A stretch of 64,000 bases of DNA from Leptodactylus fallax (GCA_947044405.1 CAMRHE010001090.1:62001-126000), one strand, 5' to 3'. Positions 1 to 11,095 are shown, numbered from the stretch's first letter. Translations and numbers: made by a program. Notes: generated by a model from the letters alone, not told the origin.

Positions 1-765
1 TCTCCTTGCTCTATATACTCCTGTGTACTGACTGCTGAGGTAATGACGGCCTCTCCCTGCTCTATATACTCCTGTGTACTGACTGCTGTGAGGTAATGAC
101 GGCCTCTCCCTGCTCTATATACTCCTGTGTACTGACTGCTGAGGTAATGATGGCCTCTCCCTGCTCTATATACTCCTGGGTACTGACTGCTGAGGTAATG
201 ACGGCCTCTCCCTGCTCTATATACTGCTGTGTACTGACTGCTGAGGTAATGACGGCCTCTCCCTGCTCTATATACTGCTGTATACTGACTGCTGAGGTAA
301 TGACGGCCTCTCCTTGCTCTATATACTCCTGTGTACTGACTGCTGAGGTAATGACGGCCTCTCCTTGCTCTATATACTCCTGTGTACTGACTGCTGTGAG
401 GTAATGACGGCCTCTCCCTGCTCTATATACTCCTGTGTACTGACTGCTGAGGTAATGACGGCCTCTCCCTGCTCTATATACTCCTGTGTACTGACTGCTG
501 AGGTAATGACGGCCTCTCCCTGCTCTATATACTCCTGTGTACTGACTGCTGAGGTAATGACGGCCTCTCCCAGCTCTATATACTGCTGTGTACTGACTGC
601 TGAGGTAATGACGGCCTCTCCCTGCTCTATATACTGCTGTGTACTGACTGCTGAGGTAATGACGGCCTCTCCCCGCTCTATATACTCCTGGGTACTGACT
701 GCTGAGGTAATGACGGCCTCTCCCTGCTCTATATACTCCTGTGTACTGACTGCTGAGGTAATGAC
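1..765. repeat. 51-bp minisatellite array, about 15 units
   Basis: Near-identical 51-bp units run from the window edge, so the array extends further upstream. The unit contains the core GAGGTAATGACGGCCTCTCC. Because 51 is a multiple of three and the unit lacks stops in some frames on both strands, it reads as open frames of 100-190 residues with a 17-residue period; these are not genes. Two units carry a 3-bp insertion (near 88 and 397). Confidence 0.95.
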
Positions 766-857
766 ATTGGCATATATACAGCTTGGTCCTGACTCCTCGC
801 TCTGCTCTCTGCCCCTCATTCTCCTCTCAGGTCAGTACTACATTGTATATATTTTGT
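766..857. repeat. First surviving unit of an old roughly 90-bp tandem array
   Basis: This stretch contains TCCTGACTCCTCGCTCTG and TACTACATTGTATAT. The same order of motifs recurs at 7225-7318 and three or more times at 10785-11095. I infer one ancestral tandem array upstream of SRCAP that was later split by transposons. Confidence 0.6.
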
Positions 858-1644
858 CCTGCGGCAGCACAGATAGGTCGTTATCCCTACCTTTAATTCC
901 AACTAGGATTGGCCCAGCTATGTAGCAATCAGACAGTTAATTAGCATAATCAATGGTATAAGAACCCCCTCCCCTTTCCACTATTTCCTTGTGTTTTTTG
1001 TCATCGTGGTCCACGGGGGTTTTTATTTTTCTTTACTACAATTTTTTTTTTTTTTTTTTTCTCCTTCTAATGTTCCCAGACTAGATCTGGGTTCTAAGAT
1101 AGCGGTATTAACGCTCCTGGAGGCTCCTCTGAAGGCAGAGAGAGCTGCTGTAAGACTAGCATTGGGCTAGCTAGTGACTGGATAAGAAGATGCCGTGAGT
1201 ACTGTAAGCTAATGCAGCTATAGCCGCCATTCGGGCTGAGGTCCGTCGTTACAGCGTTCATCAGCTCTCAGTGCTCATGTCCTGAGGGATCCAGGAGGAT
1301 TAAGTAGCAGGAAACGATTGCAGCTGTACAGGCGCTTAGTGAGACGCTGAAACAGTACCTACTCCGGCTGGAAGGAATCACTGATGACGCAGGTATGTCG
1401 TGTCATGGTGGGTGGTGCATCCCTATGGCTGAGATTGCCCATTTAAACCTGCTGATAAGGGCTGACATGCTAGCCTGGCAATCTGGACCTTCAGCGTTCT
1501 AAGGTAAAATGCCCTCTTAAGGCTCTCCTGGTCTGTTTCCACCTTTGTTGATGTACTAAGAGAGTCATGAAGACAATGGCAAACAGGATTTTTGATATCA
1601 GGAGTTTTCAAGTTGGAGGTTGTTTGCAAAAAATTTTTCCTGCT

Positions 1645-2640
1645 TGGTGCAGCATCACCATAGACCCGTGGGTTCTGGATCTCATAGAGAGAGGTTATGT
1701 AATAGAAATTCTCCACAAACCAAAGGATTAATTTCTTCTGAACGAGCAAGAAATTCCTCACATTTTTTCTCTGATACAAGAATTTCTGTCAAAAAAAGCC
1801 GTAGAAGAAGTCCCAGAAGAGGAACAATGTTATGGAATTTATTCAAGAATTTTTCTGGATCGAAAGGTCGACGGTTCTTGAAGATTGATCATAGATCTCA
1901 GATCCCTGAATCATTACGTGAATATTCACTTCAAGATGGAAACAATAAGGACAGTTACAGCAGCCTTACAAAGGGGCCAAGTCCTAGCATCTTTGGACCT
2001 AAAAGAGGCAAATCTGCATGTTTCCATCCAATTTCTGATGATAGCAGTCAATCATTTAGGTTCAATCCATTATTGTCAATTCAAAGCACTTCCTTTTGGT
2101 ATAACTTCCTCTCCAAGGGTTTTCACCAAAGGTGCAGTAGTAGCAGATTTGAGGTTGTAAGCATTTCAAGTAAAGAACGATTGGCTGATAGCCGCTCTAT
2201 CTGCAAGCTCACCTCAAAGTAGTTATCACTTTTCTCAGAGAACTCCGTTTCCAGATAAACTGGGGAAAATCCGACTTACTTACAGAAACTACAACATTTT
2301 TTCTGGGCTTCATAATAAACACAGAGTTGCAAGTTCTCTTTCTGCCTCAAAAGACAATTCAAAAAATTCAAGCTGTCGTAAAAATTCTAATCAAATCTCC
2401 ACTATCTACGATTCATCAAATCATGAAGACTTTGGGGTTGTTAGTAGCCTCGATAGATGCAGTACCTTGGGCTATGGCACACAGTCGGAGTCTCTAGAAC
2501 AATATATGCGTTGTCATAGGAATGGAGATGAAAAGGATGCGTACAAAAATAAGTCTTGACCAAGCCACAAGAGAAGACTTGAAATGGTGACTCAACCAAT
2601 ACAACTTGAAAAAGGGGAAAAAAAGTTTTCAGTTCAAGGA
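1645..2640 (+). pseudogene. DIRS reverse transcriptase/RNase H remnant
   Basis: Short overlapping frames give reverse-transcriptase blocks. 1885-2160 reads IIDLRSLNHYV, then LASLDLKEANLHVSI (the first catalytic aspartate block) and FKALPFGITSSPRVFTK, all typical of DIRS and Gypsy polymerases. The second aspartate block is not readable in a continuous frame. Frames shift repeatedly, so this is a dead copy. Confidence 0.65.
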
Positions 2641-2815
2641 GTAATAATAATACTACATTATATAGCGCCAACATATTCCGTAGCACTTTACAAATTGTAG
2701 GGTTCAAGTACAGACAAAAAGAGACATTACAGAGTAAAAGTCAATTCACACAATGGGACTGAGGGCCCTGCTCGAAAGAGCTTACAATCTCATTCATTAT
2801 AACCACAGATGTGTC
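2640..2815. repeat. Small interspersed repeat nested in the DIRS element
   Basis: It holds TATAGCGCCAACATATTCCG and GCCCTGCTCGAAAGAGCTTA, motifs I recall as a common dispersed repeat of frog genomes. The class (SINE or DNA miniature element) was not established. It interrupts the polymerase region of the DIRS element. Confidence 0.5.
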
Positions 2816-3448
2816 CCAGAGAGGTTGGGGTACTCATCAGCAAGCCTTATAGGCACAAGGCCAATGGGACAAATTGGACAGAAGCCATTCTTCAAATTTT
2901 AGAGAGATGAAAGTTGTCAGGTTGTCACTTTTGCATTTAAAACCATTGATCCAAGACAAATCTGTACTAATTCAGACAGACAACCAGGTAGTGGCCTATG
3001 AAGTGAACAAGCAGGTGGAACCCGAAGCAAGTTACTGATGACAGAATGCAAGAAGATTTTTTTTTTTTAATTTGCAGAGGCTGCCCTGCTGGATCGAAGA
3101 GTTCTGCATATAAAAGCATCGGATGACACTTAGAAGATGGAAATATTTGGGGTTTAGTTCCCACTCTGATGGTCTAACAGACAGATGGGGAATGCACAGT
3201 TGGATTTAATGGCAACTAGGAGCAATGCAAAATTTCCAGGGTTCTGTTCTCTGAATCCTCTAGATCATCTGTGGACATATCCTCCATGAGTTGGAGACAC
3301 ATGTTTCTGTACGTCTTTCCTCCAGTCCAGATTATCCAGAGACTTCTGTAAAAAATATTGAAGGAAGGTCCATCAGTGATAATAATAGCTCCACCTGGCC
3401 TCAGAGGGCTTAGTTTCCTCTATTATTGCAAATTTCGAACAATGAGCA

Positions 3449-4140
3449 TTGGCCTCTTCCTCAGTATCCAGATCTGTTCATTCAGAAAGGTCTGTTCCAT
3501 CCAGAGTTGAGCAAACTCCATCTTTCAGCCTGGTTTGTGAAGATTCGAGACCGAAGAATACAGGATTATCTACATCAGTGATTAATAATACTCTATTGAC
3601 AGCCAATAAGGAGTCTACAAATAAGGTTTATTATAAAATATGGTCTAAACTCTCTTCCTGGCTCAGCCATTCAGAATTTCAGCAGAAATACCAAGTGTTC
3701 TACAATTTCTGCAAGATGACTTTCAAAAAGGCTTTAAATTCTAATACTCTTAAACTACACATGACAGCAATTAATACCATGACTGATGGAAAATTCTCTG
3801 GTCATCCTTTAGGGTCAAGGTTTTTCAAAGCCTGTCGGGGATGTATCTGTTGTTCTCAATGATCTGAAATCTCATCCTATCCACGATATTGGCCTGAAAT
3901 GATTATCATGTAAGGTAACCTTTCTCGTAGCCATTACATCTACGAAAAGGCTGGGAGAACTACAGGCCTTATCTTCAAGAAGCCTGTACCTAAGAATTTT
4001 GCCCAATGTGGTTCTTCTGAGAACTTTGCCAAACTTCATACCTAAAGTTCCTTCTTTTCAGAATATCAATAAAGAATCCTTCTTACCAGTTTTCTATCTT
4101 CATCCTGAGAGAAGAACAGATTTGTTTCCACACCTTAGAT
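3449..4140 (+). pseudogene. DIRS tyrosine recombinase, 5' part
   Basis: The open frame 3449-3862 (137 codons) reads as an N-terminal recombinase region with NNTLLTANKESTNKVYYKIW and ALNSNTLKLHMTAINTM, followed by frameshifted segments up to the hAT insertion at 4141. The continuation after the hAT (5154-5515) contains SILDICTAASWRSSSTFTKH, resembling the end of the DIRS recombinase catalytic domain. Confidence 0.6.
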
Positions 4141-5145
4141 CAGGGATCAACAACCCCCGGGACGTGTGCCAAAAGTGGCTCGCGAGGCTTATTTCCCTGG
4201 CATGGCAACGAAGTCCTCAACTAGCAGTTTCGATCGGACCAAACACGGCCGAATTTAAACTATTATTATACTCTGGGGTTCTCTTCAGACCCCCAGAGTA
4301 TAATAAGTGGAGACTCAGGAGAAGTGATGAAACATGAAAAAAAACAATGTACTCACCATTCCTGCGCTCCGCAGCCCCTCTTTTCTCTTCGGGCGCTTCT
4401 GCCTGTAGTCAGCGACAGCTGATAGGGCTTCAGGGGTCACGTCTGGTGTTATTACGCATAATGACGCGACGTGACCCCTGAGACTCAATCAGCGGTCGCT
4501 GACTACAGGCAGAAGCGCCCGAAGGGAACAGAGGGGCTGCGGAGCGCAGGAATGGAGAGTACATTATTTTTTATGTTTGTCACCTCTCTTGGCTCTCCAC
4601 TTATTATACTCTGGGGTCTGAAGAGACCTCACAGTATAATAATAGCCAGTGAGTGGCGACAATTGGAATATTATAAAAGTTGGAACAGAATACCGCGTGC
4701 AGGGGCCACTATGGGACATTATTCTGTATAACGGTGTGCTTTCTGTATTAAGGATGTGTTTGCACAGAAAACACAGGCATTTTTTTTTTGTGAACCATGT
4801 GAACACAGTTTTACATCAAAGTAAAAGTTCCAGTGGCCTAATATAGCAGCATCCAGATCCATAATGTGTATTCACCATAAGGTGCTGCTATACCGTTGCT
4901 CCTGGACACTTACATTTACCACTAATTGGGGACTGCACATGGACTTTCATTACTTCTACTCGGAAAGTACATGAGCGTCCCAGGAAATAGCAATAAACCC
5001 ATCTGGTGGCAGCACTTCTGTGTTTTATGACTTTAGTTTTGGGTCGTCAGACATACAATTATTGACCGGCACTCCAAGTACCTCATCTTTTGATTTTTTT
5101 TAATTAAAAACGGCATGCCGAACAAAAAAAGGTTGCCTACCCCTG
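4141..5145. mobile_element. Non-autonomous hAT element, copy 1 (single internal unit)
   Basis: The element has a perfect 8-bp target duplication CCTTAGAT (4133-4140 and 5146-5153) and terminal inverted repeats CAGGGATCAACAACC / CAGGGGTAGGCAACC. Both are hAT features. It is 1005 bp and has no transposase. It contains an internal inverted repeat (near 4270-4305 and 4598-4645). Near 4687-4720 there is one 31-bp unit with GTGCAGGGGCCACTATGGGA, which is amplified in the other two copies of this family. Confidence 0.85.
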
Positions 5146-5153
5146 CCTTAGAT

Positions 5154-5515
5154 GTTAAGAGAGCCATTCTGACCTACCTGGATAGAACCAAGAATTTCAG
5201 AAAAGAAGAAAATGTATTTGTACTCTTTTCAGGCACCAGGAAAGGGATGAAATCCTCTAAACACACATTGGATGGATCAAGTCCACCATAGTTGAAGCCT
5301 ACAGATTACTAGATATCTCTGTCATCTACACCAAGGACACGTTGCACACGCTCCACAGCAGCCTCATGGGCTGAGGATACACAAGTCTCCATCCTGGATA
5401 TCTGTACTGCTGCTTCCTGGAGATCTTCCTCCACCTTCACCAAGCATTATCGTCTGAACATCCACTCGGAGGGTCCAGCCTTTGGCACAGCAATACTTCA
5501 TACGGTTTCTAAATG
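5154..5515 (+). pseudogene. DIRS tyrosine recombinase, 3' part
   Basis: This is the downstream half of the recombinase gene, cut off by the hAT element. It reads with frameshifts as VKRAILTYLDRTKNFRKEEN, then HTLHSSLMG-like sequence, then DICTAASWRSSSTFTKHY. The last block resembles the conserved C-terminal part of DIRS recombinases, where the catalytic Tyr lies. It is not an intact gene. Confidence 0.55.
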
Positions 5516-5849
5516 ATGATTATTCCCCCTCCCCCTTAGGTAGCTAGCGAGTTTGCATCTGTGCTGCTGCAGGACCAATAAGAAATACAAAATTGGGTTT
5601 TACCTGAAATTTTGCTCTCTTTTGAGTACAAGACCATATCCGTCCAACATATGATTAAGAAAAAAATGTGTCCAGTAAAAACACAAGAAAAAAGTGAAAT
5701 GCTAAGTAACTGTTTCATTGCTATCTAGGTGGGCCGGTCCTAGGAGGAATTAAAGGCGGGAGATACAGACCCATCTCTGCTGCCTTGGACTCAAAAAAAA
5801 AAAAAATATAGTCAAGATTGACAAGGTTAGAAATAATTATTTTTATTTG

Positions 5850-7219
5850 AAATAATAATTTTCTCCTTCAAACTTTGCTTTCATCACAGAATGCTCCATT
5901 TGCAGCAATTCCAGCCCTTTGGCATTCTAGCTGTTAATTTGCTGAGGTCATCTGGAGACATTTCCCGCCATGCTTCCAGAAGCCCCTCCCACAAGTTGGA
6001 TTGGCTTGATGGGCACTTTTTGCGTACCGTACGGTCAATGGGGCTGAGATGTGGTGACTGCGCCGGCCCCTCCATTACAGATAGAATACCGGCTGCGGCT
6101 TCTTCCCTAAATAGTTCTTGCATAATTTGGAGGTGCTTTGGGTCATTGTCCTGTTGTAGGATGAAATTGGCTCCAATCAGGTGCTGTCCACAGGGTATGG
6201 CATGGCGGTGCATGGAGTGATCGACCTTCCTTATTCACAATCCCTTTTACCTTGTACAAATCTCCCACTTTACCAACCCCAGACCATCCCATTCCCTCCA
6301 CCATGCTGACAGATGGCGTCAGGCGTCTTCCTGCATCTTCTCACTTTGTTCTTCTGTGTGATCCAAACACCTCAGACTTCGATTGTCTGTCCATAACACT
6401 TTTTTCCAATCTTCCTCTATCCAATGTCTGTTCTTTTGCCCATATGAATCTTTTCCTTTTATTAGCCAGTCTCAGATATGGCTTTTTCTTGGCCACCCTG
6501 AAGGCCAGCATCCCTGAGTCGCCTCTTCACTGTAGACGCTGACACTGGCGTTTTGCGGGTACTATTTAATGAAGCTGCCAGCTGAGGACCTGTGAGGCGT
6601 CGATTTCTCAGACTTGACACTCTAATGTACTTGTCTTGTTGCTCAGTTGTGCAGCACGGCCTCCCACTTCTCTTTCTACTCTGGTTAGAGCCTGTTTGTG
6701 CTGTCCTCTGAAGGGAGTAGTACACACCATTGTAGGAAATCTTCAGTTTCTTGGCAATTTCTCGCATGGAATAGCCTTCATTTCTAAGAACAAGAATAGA
6801 TTGTCGAGTTTCACATGAAAGTTCTCTTTTTCTGGCCATTTTGAGAGTTTAATCGAACCAACAAATGTAATGCTCCAGATTCTCAACTAGCTCAAAGGAA
6901 AGTCAGTTTTATGGCTTCTCTAACCAGCAAAACTGTTTTCAGCTGTGCTAACATACTTGTACAAGGGTTTTCTAAACCTCCATTAGCCTTCTTACAGAGT
7001 CAGCAAACACAATGTACCAGTAGAGCACTGGAGTGATGGTCGCTGGAAATGGCCGCTATACACCTATGTAGATATTGCAGCTAGAATAGTCATTTACCAC
7101 ATTAACAATGTATAGAGTGGATTTCTGATTCATTTAATGTTATCTTCATTGAAAAAACTGTGTTTTTCTTTCAAAAATAAGGAAATTTCTAAGTGACCCT
7201 AAACTTTTGAACGGTAGTG
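5850..7219 (-). mobile_element. Decayed Tc1-like transposon
   Basis: The right end (7191-7219) holds CCCTAAACTTTTGAACGGTA, a familiar Tc1-like terminal sequence. The left end is truncated or too diverged to find. It encodes a broken transposase on the minus strand (6839 down to 5884). Confidence 0.75.
5884..6839 (-). pseudogene. Tc1-like transposase, broken
   Basis: The N-terminal piece (6839-6462) begins MARKRELSCETRQSILVLRN and carries a helix-turn-helix and the GRP-type linker (KRSGRPCCTTEQQ). The C-terminal piece (6213-5884) has FILQQDNDPKH, the second catalytic Asp block, and a damaged third block (SPHLSPIDRT where the family has SPDLNPIEN). The middle, with the first Asp, is missing or frameshifted between 6462 and 6213. 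It is not functional. Confidence 0.75.
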
Positions 7220-7224
7220 TGTGT

Positions 7225-7318
7225 ATATAATGTCAGGTATACAGCAGTATATACATGGCTCAGTCCTGACTCCTCGCTCCGCCCCTCATGCTACATTGTG
7301 TGTGTGTGTGTGTATATA
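7225..7318. repeat. Second surviving unit of the old upstream array
   Basis: It contains TACAGCAGTATATACATGGC, TCCTGACTCCTCGCTCCG and CTACATTGTGTGTGTG in the same order as the units at 766-857 and 10785-11095. The TA at its end is the target site of the Tc1 at 7319. Confidence 0.65.
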
Positions 7319-8967
7319 CAGTCATATGAAAAAGTTTGGGCACCCCTATTAATCTTAATCATTTTTAGTTCTAAATATTTGGGTGTTTGCAACAGCCATT
7401 TCAATTTGATATATCTAATAACTGATGGACACAGTAATATTTCAGGATTGAAATGAGGTTTATTGTACTAACAGAAAATGTGCAATATGCATTAAACCAA
7501 AATTTGACCGCTGCAAAAGTATGGGCACCTCAACAGAAAAGTGACATTAATATTTAATAGATCCTCCTTTTGCAAAAATAACAGCCTCTAGTCGCTTCCT
7601 GTAGCTTTTAATCAGTTCCTGGATCCTGGATGAAGGTATTTTTGACCATTCCTCTTTACAAAACAATTCCAGTTCAGTTAAGTTTGATGGTCGCCGAGCA
7701 TGGACAGCCCGCTTCAAATTATCCCACAGATGTTCAATGATATTCAGGTCTGGGGACTGGGATGGCCATTCCAGAACATTGTAATTGTTCCTCTGCATGA
7801 ATGCCTGAGTAGATTTGGAGCTGTGTTTTGGATCATTGTCTTGCTGAAATATCCATCCCCGGCGTAACTTCAAATTCGTCACTGATTCTTGTACATTATT
7901 CTCAAGAATCTGCTGATACTGAGTTGAATCCATGCGACCCTCAACTTTAACAAGATTCCTGGTGCCGGCATTGGCCACCCAGCCCCAAAGCATGATGGAA
8001 CCTCCACCAAATTTTACAGTGGGTAGCAAGTGTTTTTCTTGGAATGCTGTGTTTTTTGGACGCCATGCATAACGCCTTTTTGTATGACCAAACAACTCAA
8101 TCTTTGTTTCATCAGTCCACAGGACCTTCTTCCAAAATGAAGCTGGCTTGTCCAAATGTGCTTTTGCATACCTCAGGCGACTCTGTTTGTGGCGTGCTTT
8201 CAGAAACGGCTTCTTTCGCATCACTCTCCCATACAGCTTCTCCTTGTGCAAAGTGTGCTGTATTGTTGACCGATGCACAGTGACACCATCTGCAGCAAGA
8301 TGATGCTGCAGCTCTTTGGAGGTGGTCTGTGGATTGTCCTTGACTGTTCTCACCATTCTTCTTCTCTGCCTTTCTGATATTTTTCTTGGCCTGCCACTTC
8401 TGGGCTTAACAAGAACTGTCCCTGTGGTCTTCCATTTCCTTACTATGTTTCTCACAGTGGAAACTGACAGGTTAAATCTCTGAGACAACTTTTTGTATCC
8501 TTCTCCTGAACAACTATGTTGAACAATCTTTGTTTTCAGATCATTTGAGAGTTGTTTTGAGGAGCCCATGATGCCACTCTTCAGAGGAGATTCAAATAGG
8601 AGAACAACTTGCAATTGGCCACCTTAAATACCTTTTCTCATGATTGGATACACCTGGCTATGAAGTTCAAAGCTCAGTGAGGTTACAAAACCAATTTTGT
8701 GCTTCAGTAAGTCAGTAAAAAGTAGTTAGGAGTATTCAAATCAATAAAATGATAAGGGTACCCAAATTTTTGCACCGGTCAAATTTTGGTTTAATGCATA
8801 TTGCACATTTTCTGTTAGTACAATAAACCTCATTTCAATCCTGAAATATTACTGTGTCCATCAGTTATTAGATATATCAAATTGAAATGGCTGTTGCAAA
8901 CACTCAAATATTTAGAACTAAAAATGATTAAGATTAATAGGGGTGCCCAAACTTTTTCATATGACTG
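7319..8967 (-). mobile_element. Complete Tc1-like transposon, 1649 bp, intact transposase
   Basis: The ends are CAGTCATATGAAAAAGTTTG and its reverse complement, flanked by TA on both sides (7317-7318, 8968-8969), the Tc1/mariner target duplication. The terminal inverted repeats span about 191 bp each (7319-7509 and 8777-8967) with very few differences. The one open frame between them is uninterrupted, suggesting a young insertion. Confidence 0.95.
7547..8614 (-). CDS. Tc1-like transposase, 355 aa, intact
   Basis: This is a DDE transposase that cuts and pastes its element into TA sites; family members act in the nucleus as DNA-binding multimers. The N-terminal paired-like helix-turn-helix region includes SNDLKTKIVQHSCSG, followed by the GRP linker KPRSGRPRKIS. 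The catalytic triad is visible: D in VLWTDETKIELFG, D in FQQDNDPKH and E in SPDLNIIEHLWDNLKR. Length is close to the usual 340 residues; the first ATG may lie at the inner MGSSKQLSNDLK methionine, giving about 340 aa. No stop or frameshift is seen. Whether it is transcribed cannot be told. Confidence 0.9.
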   Translation of the reverse strand: MQVVLLFESPLKSGIMGSSKQLSNDLKTKIVQHSCSGEGYKKLSQRFNLSVSTVRNIVRKWKTTGTVLVKPRSGRPRKISERQRRRMVRTVKDNPQTTSKELQHHLAADGVTVHRSTIQHTLHKEKLYGRVMRKKPFLKARHKQSRLRYAKAHLDKPASFWKKVLWTDETKIELFGHTKRRYAWRPKNTAFQEKHLLPTVKFGGGSIMLWGWVANAGTRNLVKVEGRMDSTQYQQILENNVQESVTNLKLRRGWIFQQDNDPKHSSKSTQAFMQRNNYNVLEWPSQSPDLNIIEHLWDNLKRAVHARRPSNLTELELFCKEEWSKIPSSRIQELIKSYRKRLEAVIFAKGGSIKY

Positions 8968-8984
8968 TATATATATATATAATT

Positions 8985-9749
8985 AGGGTGACAATGCGTT
9001 CCATAGTAAAAATAAAAATTAGTTTTATTCAAGTTCTCACCCTGTATAATTGTTACAAATAATGATGTGTAATATCCTTTATAAGATGGTTTCTTTTGGT
9101 TGTGTTTAAATGGTGGCTCAATGTCGGCCTCTGAACATGTAATAGTCGTTATAATAAGATTTGGGTAGTTTGAATATTGAGCCCCGCCGCTCCTTGAAAC
9201 TCTCTCAAATTTACTTATTTGTAATATGTAAAGAATATTTAATATTATTAGTTTATGTTACATTCCAGACAACATTCAGTATTAGGTAACCCTAATCTCT
9301 AACCCTTTACGCAGCAGCCGACATCACTCCCACTAGGTGGCTTTTACTGTCTATTTACATTTTTGCTTAAGATTCACTTTAATTTATAATAGTAATTTGC
9401 AAGTTTTGATGAGTGATATTAGGGTGATTTGCTGCAACGTATCAAAATTTATTTAAATGTTGGTTTATGGCTGCTATTTAGGCAGCCCACAAGTTTAGTC
9501 ACCGTTGTAAGAAAAAATGGTGTCTTTGAATTGCAGCGTTCGAGGAATGTGGTTACTTGGAGGGACAGCAGACAGTATTACTGGTTGTAAGCTGTCGTCG
9601 AATTGGCAGGTGTTGGCCCGGTTTTATTTCCTGCACTGCACAGAATCGCAACCAACATGTACCAGTGCGGCCGACACAGCCAACGAAGTACTTCGGTTCT
9701 GGGAAAAAGTGAGAATCCTGACAAGGCAACAATACCAAGTGATCATTAA
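8985..9749. other. Unidentified intergenic stretch between two Tc1 elements
   Basis: AT-rich non-coding sequence. No open frame of credible length and no clear terminal repeats were found, although AATTAGGGTGACAATG at about 8979 and ATTAGGGTGATTTG at about 9419 share a short motif. It probably interrupts or abuts the Tc1 fragment that follows. It contains a CTCF-like core, CCACTAGGTGGC, at 9330-9341. Confidence 0.4.
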
Positions 9750-10060
9750 GGTGAAGAGTCATGCTTCACAGTAGGTATGGTGTTCTTTGGATACAACTCA
9801 GCATTCACTCTCCTCCAAACACCACGAGTTGTGTTTCTACCAAACACTTCTACTTTGGTTTCATCTGACCATATGACATTCTCCCAATACTCTTCTGGAA
9901 CATCCAAATGCTCTCTAGCAAACTTCAGACGGGCCCGGATATGTACTGGCTTAAGCAGGGGGACACGTCTGGCACTGCAGGATCTGAGTCCCTGGCGGCG
10001 TAGTGTGTTACTGACGGTAGCCTTTGTTACGTTAGTCCCAGCTTTCTGCAGGTCACTCAC
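9746..10060 (-). pseudogene. Tc1-like transposase fragment
   Basis: 104 codons align to the centre of a Tc1 transposase: NVTKATVSNTLRRQGLRS, LLKPVHIRARLKFAREHLDV, then NVIWSDETKVEVFG with the first catalytic Asp, ending at NTIPTVKHD. The remainder of the catalytic domain is absent. Confidence 0.75.
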
Positions 10061-10669
10061 TAGGTCCCCCCCGTGGGGTTCTGGGATTTTTGCTCACCGT
10101 TCTTGTGATCATTTTGACCCCACGGGGTGAGATCTTGCGTGGAGCCCCTGATGGAGGGAGATTATCAGTGGTCTTGTATGTCTTCCATTTTCTAATGGTG
10201 ATTTCTTCACACCAAGCTGCTTGCCTATTGCAGATTCAGTCTTCCCAGCCTGGTGCAGGGCTACCATTTTGTTTCTGGTCCTTCCACAGCTCTTTGGTCT
10301 TCACCATAGTGGAGTTTGGAGTGTGACTGAGGTTGTGGACAGGAGTCTTTTATACTGATAACAATGTCACACAGGAGCCATTACTACAGGTAATGAGTGG
10401 AGGACAGAGGAGCCTCTTAAAGGAGAAGTTACAGGGCTGGGAGAGACAGAAATCTTGCTTGTTTGTAGGTGACCAAATACTTATTTTCCACCATAATTTG
10501 CAAATAAATTCTTAAAAAATCAGACAATGTGATTTTCTGGATTAGTTTTCTCATTTTGTCTCTCATAGTTGAGGTCTACCTATGATGACAATTACAGGCC
10601 GGCCTCATCTTTATAAGTGGGAGAACTTGCACAATTGGTGGCTGACTAAATACTTTTTTTTCCCCACTG
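9750..10669 (-). mobile_element. Tc1-like transposon fragment of another subfamily
   Basis: The right end reads TGACTAAATACTTTTTTTTC then CCCACTG followed by TA (10670-10671). Transposase sequence runs on the minus strand from about 10320 to 9750: helix-turn-helix remnants, then an uninterrupted 104-codon segment. The part carrying the second Asp, the Glu and the other terminus is missing. Confidence 0.75.
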
Positions 10670-10671
10670 TA

Positions 10672-10837
10672 TATATCTTCTTTTTTTTTGAGTTGGAAGG
10701 GACCTCAAGGGCCATCGGGTCCAACCCCTGCGCGTGCAGGTTTTCCTAAATAATCCCAGCTATATGTTTATCCAGTTTCCACTATAGACGTATACAGCAG
10801 TATATACACAGCTCAGTCCTGACTCCTCATACTGCAT

Positions 10838-10874
<37 letters not shown>

Positions 10875-10923
10875 AGTATACAGCAGTATATACACAGCTC
10901 AGTCCTGACTCCTCATACTGCAT

Positions 10924-10988
<65 letters not shown>

Positions 10989-11095
10989 ACCCCATACAGC
11001 AGGTATATACACAGCTCAGTCCTGACTCCTCGCTCCTCATACTGTATTGTGTGTGTATATATATAAGTATATAGTAGTATATACACCGCTCAGGC
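10672..11095. repeat. Remaining units of the upstream array with (TA)n/(TG)n tracts
   Basis: At least three units (from about 10785, 10874 and 10985, with a partial fourth near 11064) share TATACACAGCTCAGTCCTGA and end in TG then TA dinucleotide runs of different length. The longest TA run is about 50 bp near 10935-10985. The part before 10785 holds a short dispersed-repeat-like sequence (GGGACCTCAAGGGCCATCGG). Confidence 0.75.

Larger units (their letters stand above)
858..5789 (+). mobile_element. DIRS-type retrotransposon with inverted terminal repeats, degenerate
   Basis: The two ends are inverted copies of each other over about 95 bp: the left end carries CCTTTAATTCC then CTAGGATTGGCCCA, and the right end (about 5692-5789) carries the reverse complement with a few changes, continuing to TTAGCAT. 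Inside are a decayed reverse transcriptase (about 1640-2640) and a tyrosine-recombinase-like region (about 3449-4140 and 5154-5515). Inverted termini plus a recombinase instead of a DDE integrase is the DIRS plan. The element is broken by a hAT insertion, a small interspersed repeat and frameshifts. Confidence 0.75.

Noticed and set aside
96..925. Open frames with a 17-residue period at the left edge
   Set aside because: The 51-bp unit is a multiple of three and stop-free by chance on both strands; no start context or homology.
10333..10515. 60-codon + frame after the Tc1 fragment
   Set aside because: Lies in the non-coding strand of a Tc1 element; no homology to a host gene.
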